Part shown: positions 13,419 through 20,837 of the stretch, in pieces
Layout of the letters: each line of letters starts with the position of its first letter
How positions within the stretch are numbered: the first letter of the stretch is position 1
Assembly (NCBI GenBank): GCA_034409055.1
Contig: DAOUMU010000517.1
Span: forward strand, 1-24,213
DNA: 24,213 nt
Source: DAOUMU01 sp034409055
GTDB lineage: Bacteria > Chloroflexota > Anaerolineae > 4572-78 > J111
Direction of reading: 5' to 3'
Translations under genes and position numbers: made by a program
Notes under the pieces: generated by a model
The model's input: only the letters and a program-made list of their open reading frames with translations
The model's database searches: none
Told to the model about the DNA's origin: nothing

Positions 13419-16277
13419 GTGGCCAGAGTATACGTATCTTTAGATATAGAAACCACCGGCCTGGATCCGGAGCGAGACGTTATTTTAGAAATAGGGGCGG
13501 TTCGCTTCAAAGGTAGCCGGGTGTTAGACACTTATGATGTCCTGGTTGATCCGGGCCGGCCTATCCCCTATAAAATCCAGCAACTGACAGGCATCATGCC
13601 GGCTGACATCAAGGGTGCGCCGGCCTTGCAGGCCGTCCTACCGGAGCTGGGCCGCTTTGTGGGCAACAATCCGATCGTTGGTCACAACATCAGCTTTGAT
13701 CTGGGTTTTTTGCGTAAGCAGGGCATATTTCAGCAAAATACCAGTATTGACACCTTTGAATTAGCCAGCATCTTGCTGCCCCACGCCAGTCGTTATAGCT
13801 TAACGGCCCTCTTAAAACATTTGGAGGTGGAGTTACCACCGGAAGGGCAAGCTCACCGGGCTCTGGACGACGCCCAGGCCACCCGGCATCTTTTCGAAGC
13901 TTTGCTGGACCAGGCCCGGCGGTTGGATAGCCGTATTATCGATGAGGTAGCTGGTATCGCCAACCCGTCCAATTGGCCTCTGGCCCTTGTTTTTCGTGAT
14001 CTAAGCCGGGAGCGCCGCTACAGCCCCCCGGTTGGTACCCTGGGCCAACAACTGGCAGCCAAAGGGCTGATGGATGTGGCCAGTATAGACGGTGGCTTTG
14101 CCTTGATGCAGAGCGAGGGAACGGAGCAGACTTATGATCCACCGCTCAAACCTGCGGACAGGCCATCGCCACTGCCGGTGGAACGACTATGCAAAATGCT
14201 GGAAAAGGGAGGGCTCTTTGAGAAATCCTTTGACGGCTATGAGTATCGCCCGCAGCAGGTCGATATGCTGGCCCATATCAGCGGTAGTTTCAACGAGTCG
14301 TATCACCTGATGGTCGAGGCGGGTACAGGCACCGGTAAATCGATTGCTTATCTTATCCCGGCTATTTACTGGGCGGTGCAAAACGGGGAGCGGGTGGTCA
14401 TCTCGACCAATACGATCAACCTGCAAGAGCAGTTACTGAACAAAGATATTCCCACCCTGCAAAAGATTCTGCCGATCAAGTTTAAGGCCGTGGCGCTGAA
14501 AGGACGCGGCAATTACGTTTGCCCTCGCCGGGTGCAAATGCTTCGGGCCAAAGAAAATCTGAGTGCCAAAGAACAACGGTTGTTAGCCAAACTGCTCATC
14601 TGGTTACCCAGTACCACCACCGGCGACCGGGAGGAACTTTTTATGCCCGACTACGGGGAGCAGGCCCTCTGGGGTCAGGTAGCCTCTGATGGCCATATCT
14701 GTTCCGCCCGTACCTGCACCCCCGATACCTGCTTCTACCCTCGAGCCCGCCGGGCGGCCGAGTCGGCTCACGTGATTATCGTCAACCATGCCCTGCTCCT
14801 GGCCGACATCGCCGTAGAAAGCCGGGTCATCCCTGAGTACAAGTATTTGATTATCGACGAAGCCCACCACCTGGAAGACAGTATCACCAACCAACTCAGC
14901 TTCACCGTTGACCAAAAATCACTGGAGCAACTGTTGACCGAGTTAAGCCAGCCTTTGCGTGGCAGCGGTCAGCATACCGGCTTTATCCACGAAATTGCCC
15001 GGCGCTCCCTGGCCGCTGTACCTAATAGGGTTAAAGGCGACGTGAACGATATCATCAGGCAGAGCCACCAGGTTGTCGATAAAACCCGGCAGGCGATCAG
15101 CGAGTTGTTTAAAGCCCTGACCGCCTTTGTCAGTGAGTTTCCCGGCAGTAAACACTATAATGCCAAAATTCGCTTAACCGAAGATACCCGGGCCCAACCG
15201 GCCTGGTCGAACGTAGAACTGACCTGGGACAATACCGGAGCCAGCCTGACTGAAGTATCAAGGGCGTTGGGCATCCTGTATACTATGTTAACCGAACTTG
15301 AAGGCTACGACGTATCTAACTGGGAAGAACTGGTCTCTACCCTGACCTCTTACCGCAATCGATTGGACGAAGTTCGAAACAATCTGCAGATAATTTTAGC
15401 TGAGCCGAGTCGGGACCGTATTCTATGGGTCGAACAAAACGTCCAAAACAAAACCGTGTCCTTGCACAATGCTCCGTTGCATATCGGCAGTCTGGCTCAG
15501 GAGCATCTCTTTAAGCCAAAAAACTCGGTGGTGCTCACCTCTGCCACCCTGCGCACCAACAATTCGTTCGACTATTTCCAGGAACGACTGAGCCTCTGGG
15601 AGGCCGAGGAGGCCGTGGTCGGTTCGCCCTTTGATTACGAAAACAACACCCTCCTGTACCTGCCGACCGACATTCCTGAACCCAACACGCACGGTCATCA
15701 AAAAGCGGTTGAAACTGTGCTTATCGACCTGGTCAAACAAATCGAGGGTCGCACCCTGGTCCTTTTCACCTCTTACAGCCAGCTTCGTACCACGGCTCGC
15801 AATATCAAAGGGCCACTGGCCGAGGCCGACATCGTTGTTCACCAGCAGGGGGATGGCACCAGCCGGCGCCAGATCCTGGAGAACTTTAAAAATGCCGAAC
15901 AAGCCGTACTGCTGGGCACGCGTTCCTTCTGGGAGGGGGTCGATATTCCCGGCCCGGCCTTAAGTTGTGTGGTCATCGCGCGAACCCCCTTTGCCGTACC
16001 GAATGATCCCATCATTGCGGCACGGGCGGAAACGTTTGACGATCCATTCAGCCAGTATTCCATTCCCCAGGCCATTTTGATGTTCCGGCAGGGCTTTGGC
16101 CGCCTGATCCGGACCAAAGATGATCGGGGCGTGGTGGTTATGCTTGACCGCCGGGTTATGACCAAAAGCTACGGCCAGGCCTTTCTCGACTCACTGCCCA
16201 ATGTGATCGAGCACCGAGGCTTACTGGCCAATTTGCCTAAATTGGCCAAGGATTGGATTGATTACGGAGGGATTTAG
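13419..16277 (+). CDS. dinG: DinG-family helicase with N-terminal DEDDh exonuclease
   Basis: A 952-aa DNA repair/replication protein. Residues 5-170 are a DnaQ-like 3'-5' exonuclease (SLDIETTG, GHNISFDLGFL, HRALDDAQAT, the last with the DEDDh histidine). Residues 250-952 are an XPD/DinG-type superfamily 2 helicase core. Walker A EAGTGTGKS lies near residue 300, DEAHH near 480, LLGTRSFWEGVDIPG near 830 and QGFGRLIRT near 890. Cysteines C368, C428, C433 and C438 sit where DinG/XPD enzymes ligate a 4Fe-4S cluster. The start is a GTG at 13419 with a weak AAGAAAG site. It is followed by a perfect 18-bp hairpin made of 7-bp repeats. The domain order is that of the Firmicute-type DinG, but with the cluster ligands retained. 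Confidence 0.93.
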   Translation: MARVYVSLDIETTGLDPERDVILEIGAVRFKGSRVLDTYDVLVDPGRPIPYKIQQLTGIMPADIKGAPALQAVLPELGRFVGNNPIVGHNISFDLGFLRKQGIFQQNTSIDTFELASILLPHASRYSLTALLKHLEVELPPEGQAHRALDDAQATRHLFEALLDQARRLDSRIIDEVAGIANPSNWPLALVFRDLSRERRYSPPVGTLGQQLAAKGLMDVASIDGGFALMQSEGTEQTYDPPLKPADRPSPLPVERLCKMLEKGGLFEKSFDGYEYRPQQVDMLAHISGSFNESYHLMVEAGTGTGKSIAYLIPAIYWAVQNGERVVISTNTINLQEQLLNKDIPTLQKILPIKFKAVALKGRGNYVCPRRVQMLRAKENLSAKEQRLLAKLLIWLPSTTTGDREELFMPDYGEQALWGQVASDGHICSARTCTPDTCFYPRARRAAESAHVIIVNHALLLADIAVESRVIPEYKYLIIDEAHHLEDSITNQLSFTVDQKSLEQLLTELSQPLRGSGQHTGFIHEIARRSLAAVPNRVKGDVNDIIRQSHQVVDKTRQAISELFKALTAFVSEFPGSKHYNAKIRLTEDTRAQPAWSNVELTWDNTGASLTEVSRALGILYTMLTELEGYDVSNWEELVSTLTSYRNRLDEVRNNLQIILAEPSRDRILWVEQNVQNKTVSLHNAPLHIGSLAQEHLFKPKNSVVLTSATLRTNNSFDYFQERLSLWEAEEAVVGSPFDYENNTLLYLPTDIPEPNTHGHQKAVETVLIDLVKQIEGRTLVLFTSYSQLRTTARNIKGPLAEADIVVHQQGDGTSRRQILENFKNAEQAVLLGTRSFWEGVDIPGPALSCVVIARTPFAVPNDPIIAARAETFDDPFSQYSIPQAILMFRQGFGRLIRTKDDRGVVVMLDRRVMTKSYGQAFLDSLPNVIEHRGLLANLPKLAKDWIDYGGI

Positions 16278-16278
16278 A

Positions 16279-16330
16279 CGTGTTGCGTGTTGCGTGATAC
16301 TTATCCACATAACACGCAACACGCAACACG
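16279..16330. repeat. Perfect hairpin of 7-bp repeats (CGTGTTG family)
   Basis: CGTGTTGCGTGTTGCGTG (16279-16296) is perfectly complementary to CACGCAACACGCAACACG (16313-16330) around a 16-base spacer that itself holds a TTAT/ATAA pair. It begins one base after the dinG stop codon. No T-run follows, so it might stabilise the mRNA 3' end or act as an unconventional terminator. Confidence 0.92.
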
Positions 16331-16351
16331 AACCGGATATGCTTCATAAAT

Positions 16352-16464
16352 GTATCCTCTCCAAAAGTAAGGGCGAGGCAAGTCGGAGCATAGCTTGTTT
16401 GCTTCGACTACCACCAATCCGACTTGCCTCGCCCCTACGCTACCCACAAATTTGAAGGGGATAC
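16352..16464. mobile_element. 113-bp MITE-like element, copy 3
   Basis: Starts GTATCCTCTCC and ends GAAGGGGATAC. The internal hairpin GGGCGAGGCAAGTCGGA and its complement match 8920-9031 almost exactly. It lies 36 bases upstream of the efp start, so it may contribute to the efp leader. Confidence 0.85.
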
Positions 16465-16500
16465 TCAAATTACTACTAAAATTTTTGGAGGTAAAAAACT

Positions 16501-17058
16501 ATGATCGAGGTCAATGCCTTACGAAAAGGAACTACTTTTACCCTCGAAGATGAACTCTATAAAGTCCTGGATTACAGCCACCACAAAATAGCCCGCGGTG
16601 GGGCGACGATTCGAGTCAAAGTCCGCAACTTACGCACCGGGGCGACTTACGAAAAAACCTTCAACGGCGGCGAGCGTGTCGAAGACATCAGGCTGGACCA
16701 CAGCGAGGCCCAATACCTCTACAATGACGGCGACCTGTACTACTTTATGGATACCGAAACCTATGAGCAGCCGGCCCTTAACAAGGAGCTACTGGAAGAG
16801 ATCATCCCTTATCTGACCGAAAATATGGTCGTCAAAATCTCTACCTACAACAGTGAACCCATTGACATCGATATCCCCCTGACCGTGGAGCTAGAAGTGG
16901 TCGAAACTGAACCCGGTTTTGCCGGGGATACGGCCCAGGGGGCGACCAAGCCGGTGACACTTTCTACCGGCCTGGTGGTGCAAGCGCCCTTATTCGTTAA
17001 TGTTGGTGATACCATTCGGGTTGACACCCGCACGGGGCAATATATCACTCGCGTTTGA
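16501..17058 (+). CDS. efp: Elongation factor P
   Basis: A 185-aa translation factor that binds stalled ribosomes and promotes peptide-bond formation at consecutive prolines. The N-terminal KOW-like domain, central OB domain (YLYNDGDLYYFMDTETYEQ) and C-terminal OB domain ending DTRTGQYITRV are all present at normal length. The tip loop reads HHKIARGGAT, so the residue aligned with the usually modified Lys34 is an arginine (R32). In Pseudomonas-type EF-P an arginine here is rhamnosylated by EarP; no modification gene is visible nearby. GGAGG lies nine bases before the ATG. The next gene starts two bases after its stop. Confidence 0.97.
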   Translation: MIEVNALRKGTTFTLEDELYKVLDYSHHKIARGGATIRVKVRNLRTGATYEKTFNGGERVEDIRLDHSEAQYLYNDGDLYYFMDTETYEQPALNKELLEEIIPYLTENMVVKISTYNSEPIDIDIPLTVELEVVETEPGFAGDTAQGATKPVTLSTGLVVQAPLFVNVGDTIRVDTRTGQYITRV

Positions 17059-17060
17059 TA

Positions 17061-17408
17061 ATGAGAACACCTGCCGGTAAAGAGTGTAAATTTTATTATG
17101 GTGACTTTCATCGCGGTCGTAACGTGCAGGCCTGTCGCCTGATTGAACGGAGCCCGGACTCGCCTCCCTGGCGTCCTAACCTGTGCTACACCTGCCCGGT
17201 ACCCGAAATTCTACTGGCCAACCAGTCCGATACCCTGAAACTGGATGGGAAGGTGGTCAAAAAGTTCTTCGGGCTGAAGCAACAGGTCGAAGTGACCGGC
17301 TGGTGCAGCGAATGTTTCAGCGAAATACCCAACCCTATGCTTGGCTGCCCCAATTGCGACCGGGCTGATAGACCCTCGATTTTTGACCTGGCCGAGGGAC
17401 CGGAGTAG
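17061..17408 (+). CDS. Small cysteine-rich (putative zinc) protein coupled to efp
   Basis: A 115-aa protein I cannot assign to a named family. Eight cysteines lie in a spaced series: KECKFYYG, VQACRL, LCYTCPVPEI, GWCSECF, and GCPNCDR. Three are CxxC pairs typical of zinc ribbons. No signal peptide or TM helix. I use the ATG at 17061; a TTG at 17055 overlaps the efp stop. The 2-base gap after efp implies translational coupling and shared regulation. A link to translation or EF-P is suggested only by that context. Downstream lies a 27-bp tandem repeat. Confidence 0.78.
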   Translation: MRTPAGKECKFYYGDFHRGRNVQACRLIERSPDSPPWRPNLCYTCPVPEILLANQSDTLKLDGKVVKKFFGLKQQVEVTGWCSECFSEIPNPMLGCPNCDRADRPSIFDLAEGPE

Positions 17409-17420
17409 GACTGCCCGGGA

Positions 17421-17491
17421 GAACCCACAGGGCAGGCGACGAACGACGAACCCACAGGACAGGCGACGAACGACGAACCCACAGGGCAGGT
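17421..17491 (+). repeat. 27-bp tandem repeat, about 2.6 copies
   Basis: Units start GAACCCACAGGGCAGG and continue CGACGAACGAC. Two full units (17421-17447, 17448-17474; one base difference) are followed by a partial third. The unit's ACCCACAGGGCA core is also found inside the palindrome at 18550-18598. It is non-coding. Confidence 0.9.
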
Positions 17492-17499
17492 GATGAGCT

Positions 17500-17637
17500 T
17501 TGCCCTTTTCCGACGAACAGATCGACCAACTGAAAAAGGTCTGCCTAAACGAGCCACGAGTGCTGGTCGTCTTTCTTTTTGGTTCCCAGGTGGATGGCTA
17601 TTTGGCAAAAAACGTGCTATACTATTACCTATTGTAG
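17500..17637 (+). pseudogene. Remnant of a minimal nucleotidyltransferase gene
   Basis: A 45-codon frame from a TTG reads SDEQIDQLKKVCLNEPRV then VVFLFGSQVDGY and stops at 17637. The helix followed by LFGSQVDG is the start of a MNT-type nucleotidyltransferase fold (GS motif). The downstream D-x-D metal-binding pair is missing and the frame runs out into a 7-bp repeat cluster. There is no convincing ribosome site. The likely story is an antitoxin/MNT-type gene truncated by repeat invasion or deletion. No HEPN partner is seen. Confidence 0.6.
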
Positions 17638-17656
17638 CGCAAAATGCTCTCAAAAT

Positions 17657-17768
17657 CGTGCTGCGTGTCGCTTGCGTGCCCTTGGCGGCGTGCTGCGTGT
17701 TAAACCTGTGCCCGCTTTTTGGGTATTTAGCCGAAAACCCTCACGCAACACGCAACACGTAACACACG
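17657..17768. repeat. 7-bp-period inverted repeat cluster (TGCGTGT family)
   Basis: The left part holds CGTGCTGCGTGTCGCTTGCG and a second GCGTGCTGCGTGTT. The right part (17740-17768) holds CACGCAACACGCAACACG plus TAACACACG. It overlaps the decayed nucleotidyltransferase region and precedes the 35-bp repeat at 17777. Confidence 0.8.
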
Positions 17769-17776
17769 AACGATAC

Positions 17777-17811
17777 AGTTTTGGGAGCATTTAAATTCTG
17801 GAACTACCTTA
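17777..17811 (+). repeat. 35-bp dispersed repeat, copy 2
   Basis: Begins AGTTTTGGGAGCATTTAAAT and ends GAACTACCTTA. It matches 93-127 with only a few differences and again follows a 7-bp-period pair. It lies about 25 bases before the next gene. Confidence 0.75.
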
Positions 17812-17835
17812 GCCAATTTCATGAGGGATTTGATG

Positions 17836-19263
17836 ATGACAAAATTACGCTTACCCCTGATCATCCTGCTCACAGTTATCTGTCTGGCGATGCCCTTGAC
17901 TGCCGTGGCTCAATCGGCCGGTGAACCGGTCGTGCAGGCGGTTCTGTTTTATTCCCCTAGCTGTCCCCATTGCCATTTTGTCATTAAAGAGGTGCTGGTA
18001 CCTATGGTCGATGAGTACGGCGACCAGCTCCAGATTATAGGTATAGACACCACCCAACCAGAAGGGGGGCAACTCTACCAGGCCACCATTGAGCAATACC
18101 AGATTCCATCCGAACGGCGCGGCGTGCCCACCCTGATCATTGGTCAGACCATCTTGGTGGGCAGTGTCGAAATCCCGGAGCAATTCCCGGCTTTGGTCGA
18201 CGAGAACCTGGCGGCCGGCGGTATCGGTTGGCCCCATATTCCCGGCTTTGTCCCCCCTCCCCCTGTCGAAGCCGAGTCAGAGTCACCCTCCTCTTCTGAG
18301 TCGGAGCCGCCCACCGACTCGGCCTCTGACCAGCCTGAACCCCAACCAGAGACGGCCACATCCACCGAGTCTGAGACCCAACCAGAGGCCGCCACATCGA
18401 CCGAATCTGAGGCAGAACCGTCTACGGCTCCGGCGGCTGACCAGCCTGAAACCCAAGCAGTGGTCCCGGCCTCCACCAAATCTGAGGCCCAACCGCCTAC
18501 GGCCCCGGCGGTTGAAGCGCCTGACACCCCATCAGAGTCTGCGCCGGCCCCCCCCTCTAGCCCCCCAACCCACAGGGCAAGTGAGGGGGGAACTTTTGCG
18601 CCACAAGCAACAGAATCCCCACAGACGACGGCTGATCAAGCGGTGTTAGCCATCGGCGAGGAACCATTGCCTGCCTCTGAGGAGATGTCAACCCCGCCCC
18701 CAGACCCTGTGGGGATGACCCTGGCCGGGATTGTCTTGGTGGGTATGGTTGCCGTCCTCGGCTACACCACCTGGCAGATGACCACAGGCCAGCATCATCT
18801 GTTTCAGCTCAGCCAGAATCCGGCCAACCTGGTCAAAGCGTGGGCCATCCCTATCTTGAGCCTCCTGGGACTGGGCGTAGCTCTTTACCTGGCTTACGTA
18901 GAGATTAACCAGGTCGAAGCAGTCTGCGGACCGGTGGGTGAGTGCAACATTGTCCAGGCCAGTCCCTATGCCCGTATCATAGGCATCCCGATAGCCGTCC
19001 TGGGGGTGTTGAACTACCTGGCCATTGGCCTCTTATGGTTCGGGCAGAGATACGTCGTCGGTGGTCCACTAGCCAATTTGTCGGTACTGGGGCTGTTGGG
19101 CTTAACCTTCGCCGGCACCCTCTTTTCCATTTACCTGACCTGGCTGGAAATCTTTGCTATTCATGCGGTTTGTGCCTGGTGTATCAGTTCAGCGGTGATC
19201 ACGACGATTTCGTTGCTGCTGGTCGTCCTGTCTGTAACGCACAAACGGACGCTCAGGGTCTAA
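17836..19263 (+). CDS. Thioredoxin-VKOR fusion protein (disulfide formation)
   Basis: A 475-aa exported membrane protein combining the DsbA-like and DsbB-like halves of oxidative folding. Signal peptide at residues 1-26 (ending TAVAQ). Thioredoxin-like domain at about 32-150 with active site C43-PH-C46 and a cis-proline loop RRGVPTL. A long Ser/Glu/Pro/Thr linker follows (about 150-285). C-terminal VKOR domain (about 290-475) has multiple TM helices, the loop cysteines C364 and C370 (VCGPVGEC) and the active C446-AW-C449. The VKOR would pass electrons from the thioredoxin domain to quinone. I start at the second ATG of ATGATG (17836) with GAGGGA seven bases upstream. The usual fusion order is VKOR then thioredoxin; here it is reversed. 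A dispersed palindrome sits in the linker. Confidence 0.9.
   Translation: MTKLRLPLIILLTVICLAMPLTAVAQSAGEPVVQAVLFYSPSCPHCHFVIKEVLVPMVDEYGDQLQIIGIDTTQPEGGQLYQATIEQYQIPSERRGVPTLIIGQTILVGSVEIPEQFPALVDENLAAGGIGWPHIPGFVPPPPVEAESESPSSSESEPPTDSASDQPEPQPETATSTESETQPEAATSTESEAEPSTAPAADQPETQAVVPASTKSEAQPPTAPAVEAPDTPSESAPAPPSSPPTHRASEGGTFAPQATESPQTTADQAVLAIGEEPLPASEEMSTPPPDPVGMTLAGIVLVGMVAVLGYTTWQMTTGQHHLFQLSQNPANLVKAWAIPILSLLGLGVALYLAYVEINQVEAVCGPVGECNIVQASPYARIIGIPIAVLGVLNYLAIGLLWFGQRYVVGGPLANLSVLGLLGLTFAGTLFSIYLTWLEIFAIHAVCAWCISSAVITTISLLLVVLSVTHKRTLRV
18550..18598 (+). repeat. CCCCCTAGCCCCCC palindromic repeat, copy 3, inside a coding sequence
   Basis: A C-run, TCTAG, C-run, then AACCCACAGGGCAAGTGA, a G-run and AACTTTTG. 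It matches the non-coding copies at 12652 and 13215, with a longer centre like the 27-bp repeat unit. It is in frame within the linker of the thioredoxin-VKOR gene, encoding PPSSPPTHRASEGGTFA. Confidence 0.85.
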
Positions 19264-20176
19264 CGGTAACATCGGTTGGCTGCCGTCGTCGCCCGCCGGC
19301 GGTTTTGAAGACACCGTTGATCACCATCACGCCCAGCAAAATCAGGCCACAACCGGCATAGGCGTTCCAACCGGGCTGTTCATTGAGCACGATCACGCCC
19401 AGAATCACCCCAAAGACCGGCACCAGGTAGGTGACCATGGAAAGATAGGTGGCGCTGGTGCGCTCCAAGACTCGATAATAAACCATAAAGGCCAAAGCGG
19501 TGCCAAAGACAGCCAAACAGAACAAGGCCCCCAGGGCGGTCCAGGAGGGAAGGGGCAGGCTGTAGGGGCGCTCGATAAAGAGCGATAAGGGCAGTAAATA
19601 AACCGTGGCCATGGTCAATTGAGCGGTAGGGGCTACGAATCGGGGTAGCCCCCGCAGCTTTTTGCGAGAATAAACAATGGCCACCCCGTAGCTGGCGGCT
19701 GCCACCGTGATCGCGACCAACCCCCAGGTCGTGGCATGCACGCCGGCCAGCAGGGAGGGGACAATCAGCAGCACCAGCCCGCCAAAACCGAACAACACCC
19801 CGGTGATCTTGACCGGTGTCATCCGGTCGTCGGCAATGAAAAAGTGGGCCAACAGAATGGTGAACAGCGGGGTGGTTCCATTGAGAATAGCGGCCAGGGC
19901 ACTGTCGATGTATATTTCGCCCCAACTGAATAAAACAAAGGGTAAGGCATTTGAGAAAAAGCCCATCACGGCAAAATGGCGCCAGGTGCGGCCCAATTTG
20001 GGCAAGTGACCTCCCTGCAGGCGCAAAATAAGGTGGAGCAGCAGAGCGGCCAGGCCAACCCGCCCCGTGACGAAGGTCAAAGGAGGAATTTCCCCCACCC
20101 CCACCTTGATGAACAGAAATGATGGCCCCCACAAAGAAGCCAAAAAAACAAGCCAGATAAAGTTTTGCCAACCCAT
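19253..20176 (-). CDS. EamA/DMT family transporter
   Basis: A 307-aa inner-membrane protein with about ten TM helices in two EamA repeats. The first begins FIWLVFLASLWGPSFLFIKVG and contains NGTTPLFTILLAHF. The second contains LAVFGTALAFMVYYRVLER and TYLVPVFGVILGVIVLNEQP, with the typical E-x-x-x closing helix. Members export amino acids or other metabolites, but substrate cannot be predicted. AGGAGA lies about seven bases before the ATG. Its 3' end overlaps the convergent VKOR gene by 11 bases. The Lrp-type regulator is directly upstream on the same strand, which fits amino-acid-responsive control. Confidence 0.9.
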   Translation of the reverse strand: MGWQNFIWLVFLASLWGPSFLFIKVGVGEIPPLTFVTGRVGLAALLLHLILRLQGGHLPKLGRTWRHFAVMGFFSNALPFVLFSWGEIYIDSALAAILNGTTPLFTILLAHFFIADDRMTPVKITGVLFGFGGLVLLIVPSLLAGVHATTWGLVAITVAAASYGVAIVYSRKKLRGLPRFVAPTAQLTMATVYLLPLSLFIERPYSLPLPSWTALGALFCLAVFGTALAFMVYYRVLERTSATYLSMVTYLVPVFGVILGVIVLNEQPGWNAYAGCGLILLGVMVINGVFKTAGGRRRQPTDVTVRP

Positions 20177-20214
20177 TGTTTAGTCTCCTATTGGAAAATT
20201 AACTCGATAAGATT

Positions 20215-20327
20215 TGCGTTGCGCTTGCGGCGAGAATCATAGCTACATGAAACGTGTTGCGTATTGCGTATTGCGTGGAAACAATTTTGGCGCTCTACGC
20301 TTTCCGCTCCACGCTCTACGCTTGACG
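20215..20327. repeat. 7-bp-period repeat cluster (GTATTGC and CGCTCTA families)
   Basis: The first half reads CGTGTTGCGTATTGCGTATT in 7-base steps. The second (20291-20327) reads CGCTCTACGCTTTCCGCTCC and onward in 7-base steps. It fills the 161-base gap between the Lrp and EamA genes. Both halves keep a CG or GC once per unit. Confidence 0.8.
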
Positions 20328-20337
20328 ATTTGCCGCC

Positions 20338-20817
20338 TTAAGCCTCGCCGCTAACAGCCGGTTCAATCTTTGTACTTTCCTTAAACGTGGACAGGACAAT
20401 GCTGGTCACTGACCGGGACACAGGGGCCTGGCAGCGGATGCGTTCGACCAGCTTTTCCAAATCTTTGGGACCGGTCGCCCGGACTTTCAAAACATAGCAA
20501 TCCTCACCGGCCACCCCGTGACACTCCAATACATCCGGTTCGGCCAAACAGGCCTTCATCACGCTATCTTTTGACTCAAGGTAGCCCCCGACCGTGGCGC
20601 CAACTGTCAGCCGGATGAAGGCCATAATCGGCTTGCCCAGGGCTTCGGCATCCACCACCGCCACGTACCCCTTGATAAGCCCCTTCTTCTCCAGCTTTTT
20701 GACCCGCTCGTGCACGGTCGAAACCGTCAGTCCCACCTGTTCGGCCAGGGCCGCTTTCGAGAGACGGCCATCCTCCTGCAACAGGATTAAGATTTGCCGA
20801 TCAATATCGTCAATCAT
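20338..20817 (-). CDS. Lrp/AsnC family transcriptional regulator
   Basis: A 159-aa DNA-binding regulator. Residues 1-60 form the AsnC-type helix-turn-helix (IDRQILILLQEDGRLS, VGLTVSTVHERVKKLEKKG, IKGYVAVVD). The rest is the RAM/ligand domain (VGEDCYVLKVRA-like core, here VAGEDCYVLKVRATG). These proteins oligomerise and respond to amino acids. GGAGAA lies about nine bases before the ATG. A strong promoter overlapped by palindromes just upstream suggests autoregulation. The next gene on the same strand, an EamA exporter, is the likely target. A 27-residue C-terminal extension rich in S/T/E/K is unremarkable. Confidence 0.92.
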   Translation of the reverse strand: MIDDIDRQILILLQEDGRLSKAALAEQVGLTVSTVHERVKKLEKKGLIKGYVAVVDAEALGKPIMAFIRLTVGATVGGYLESKDSVMKACLAEPDVLECHGVAGEDCYVLKVRATGPKDLEKLVERIRCQAPVSRSVTSIVLSTFKESTKIEPAVSGEA

Positions 20818-20837
20818 TCGAAATATTCTCCAAAAAC

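Noticed and set aside
17421..17491. 27-bp tandem repeat as coding repeat (27 is a multiple of three)
   Set aside because: The repeat lies after the stop codon of the zinc-site protein, and the only open frame through it is an antisense one without support.
19380..20171. 263-codon minus-strand frame overlapping the EamA gene
   Set aside because: It is an out-of-frame shadow of the EamA gene with an implausible His/Gly/Arg-rich composition.
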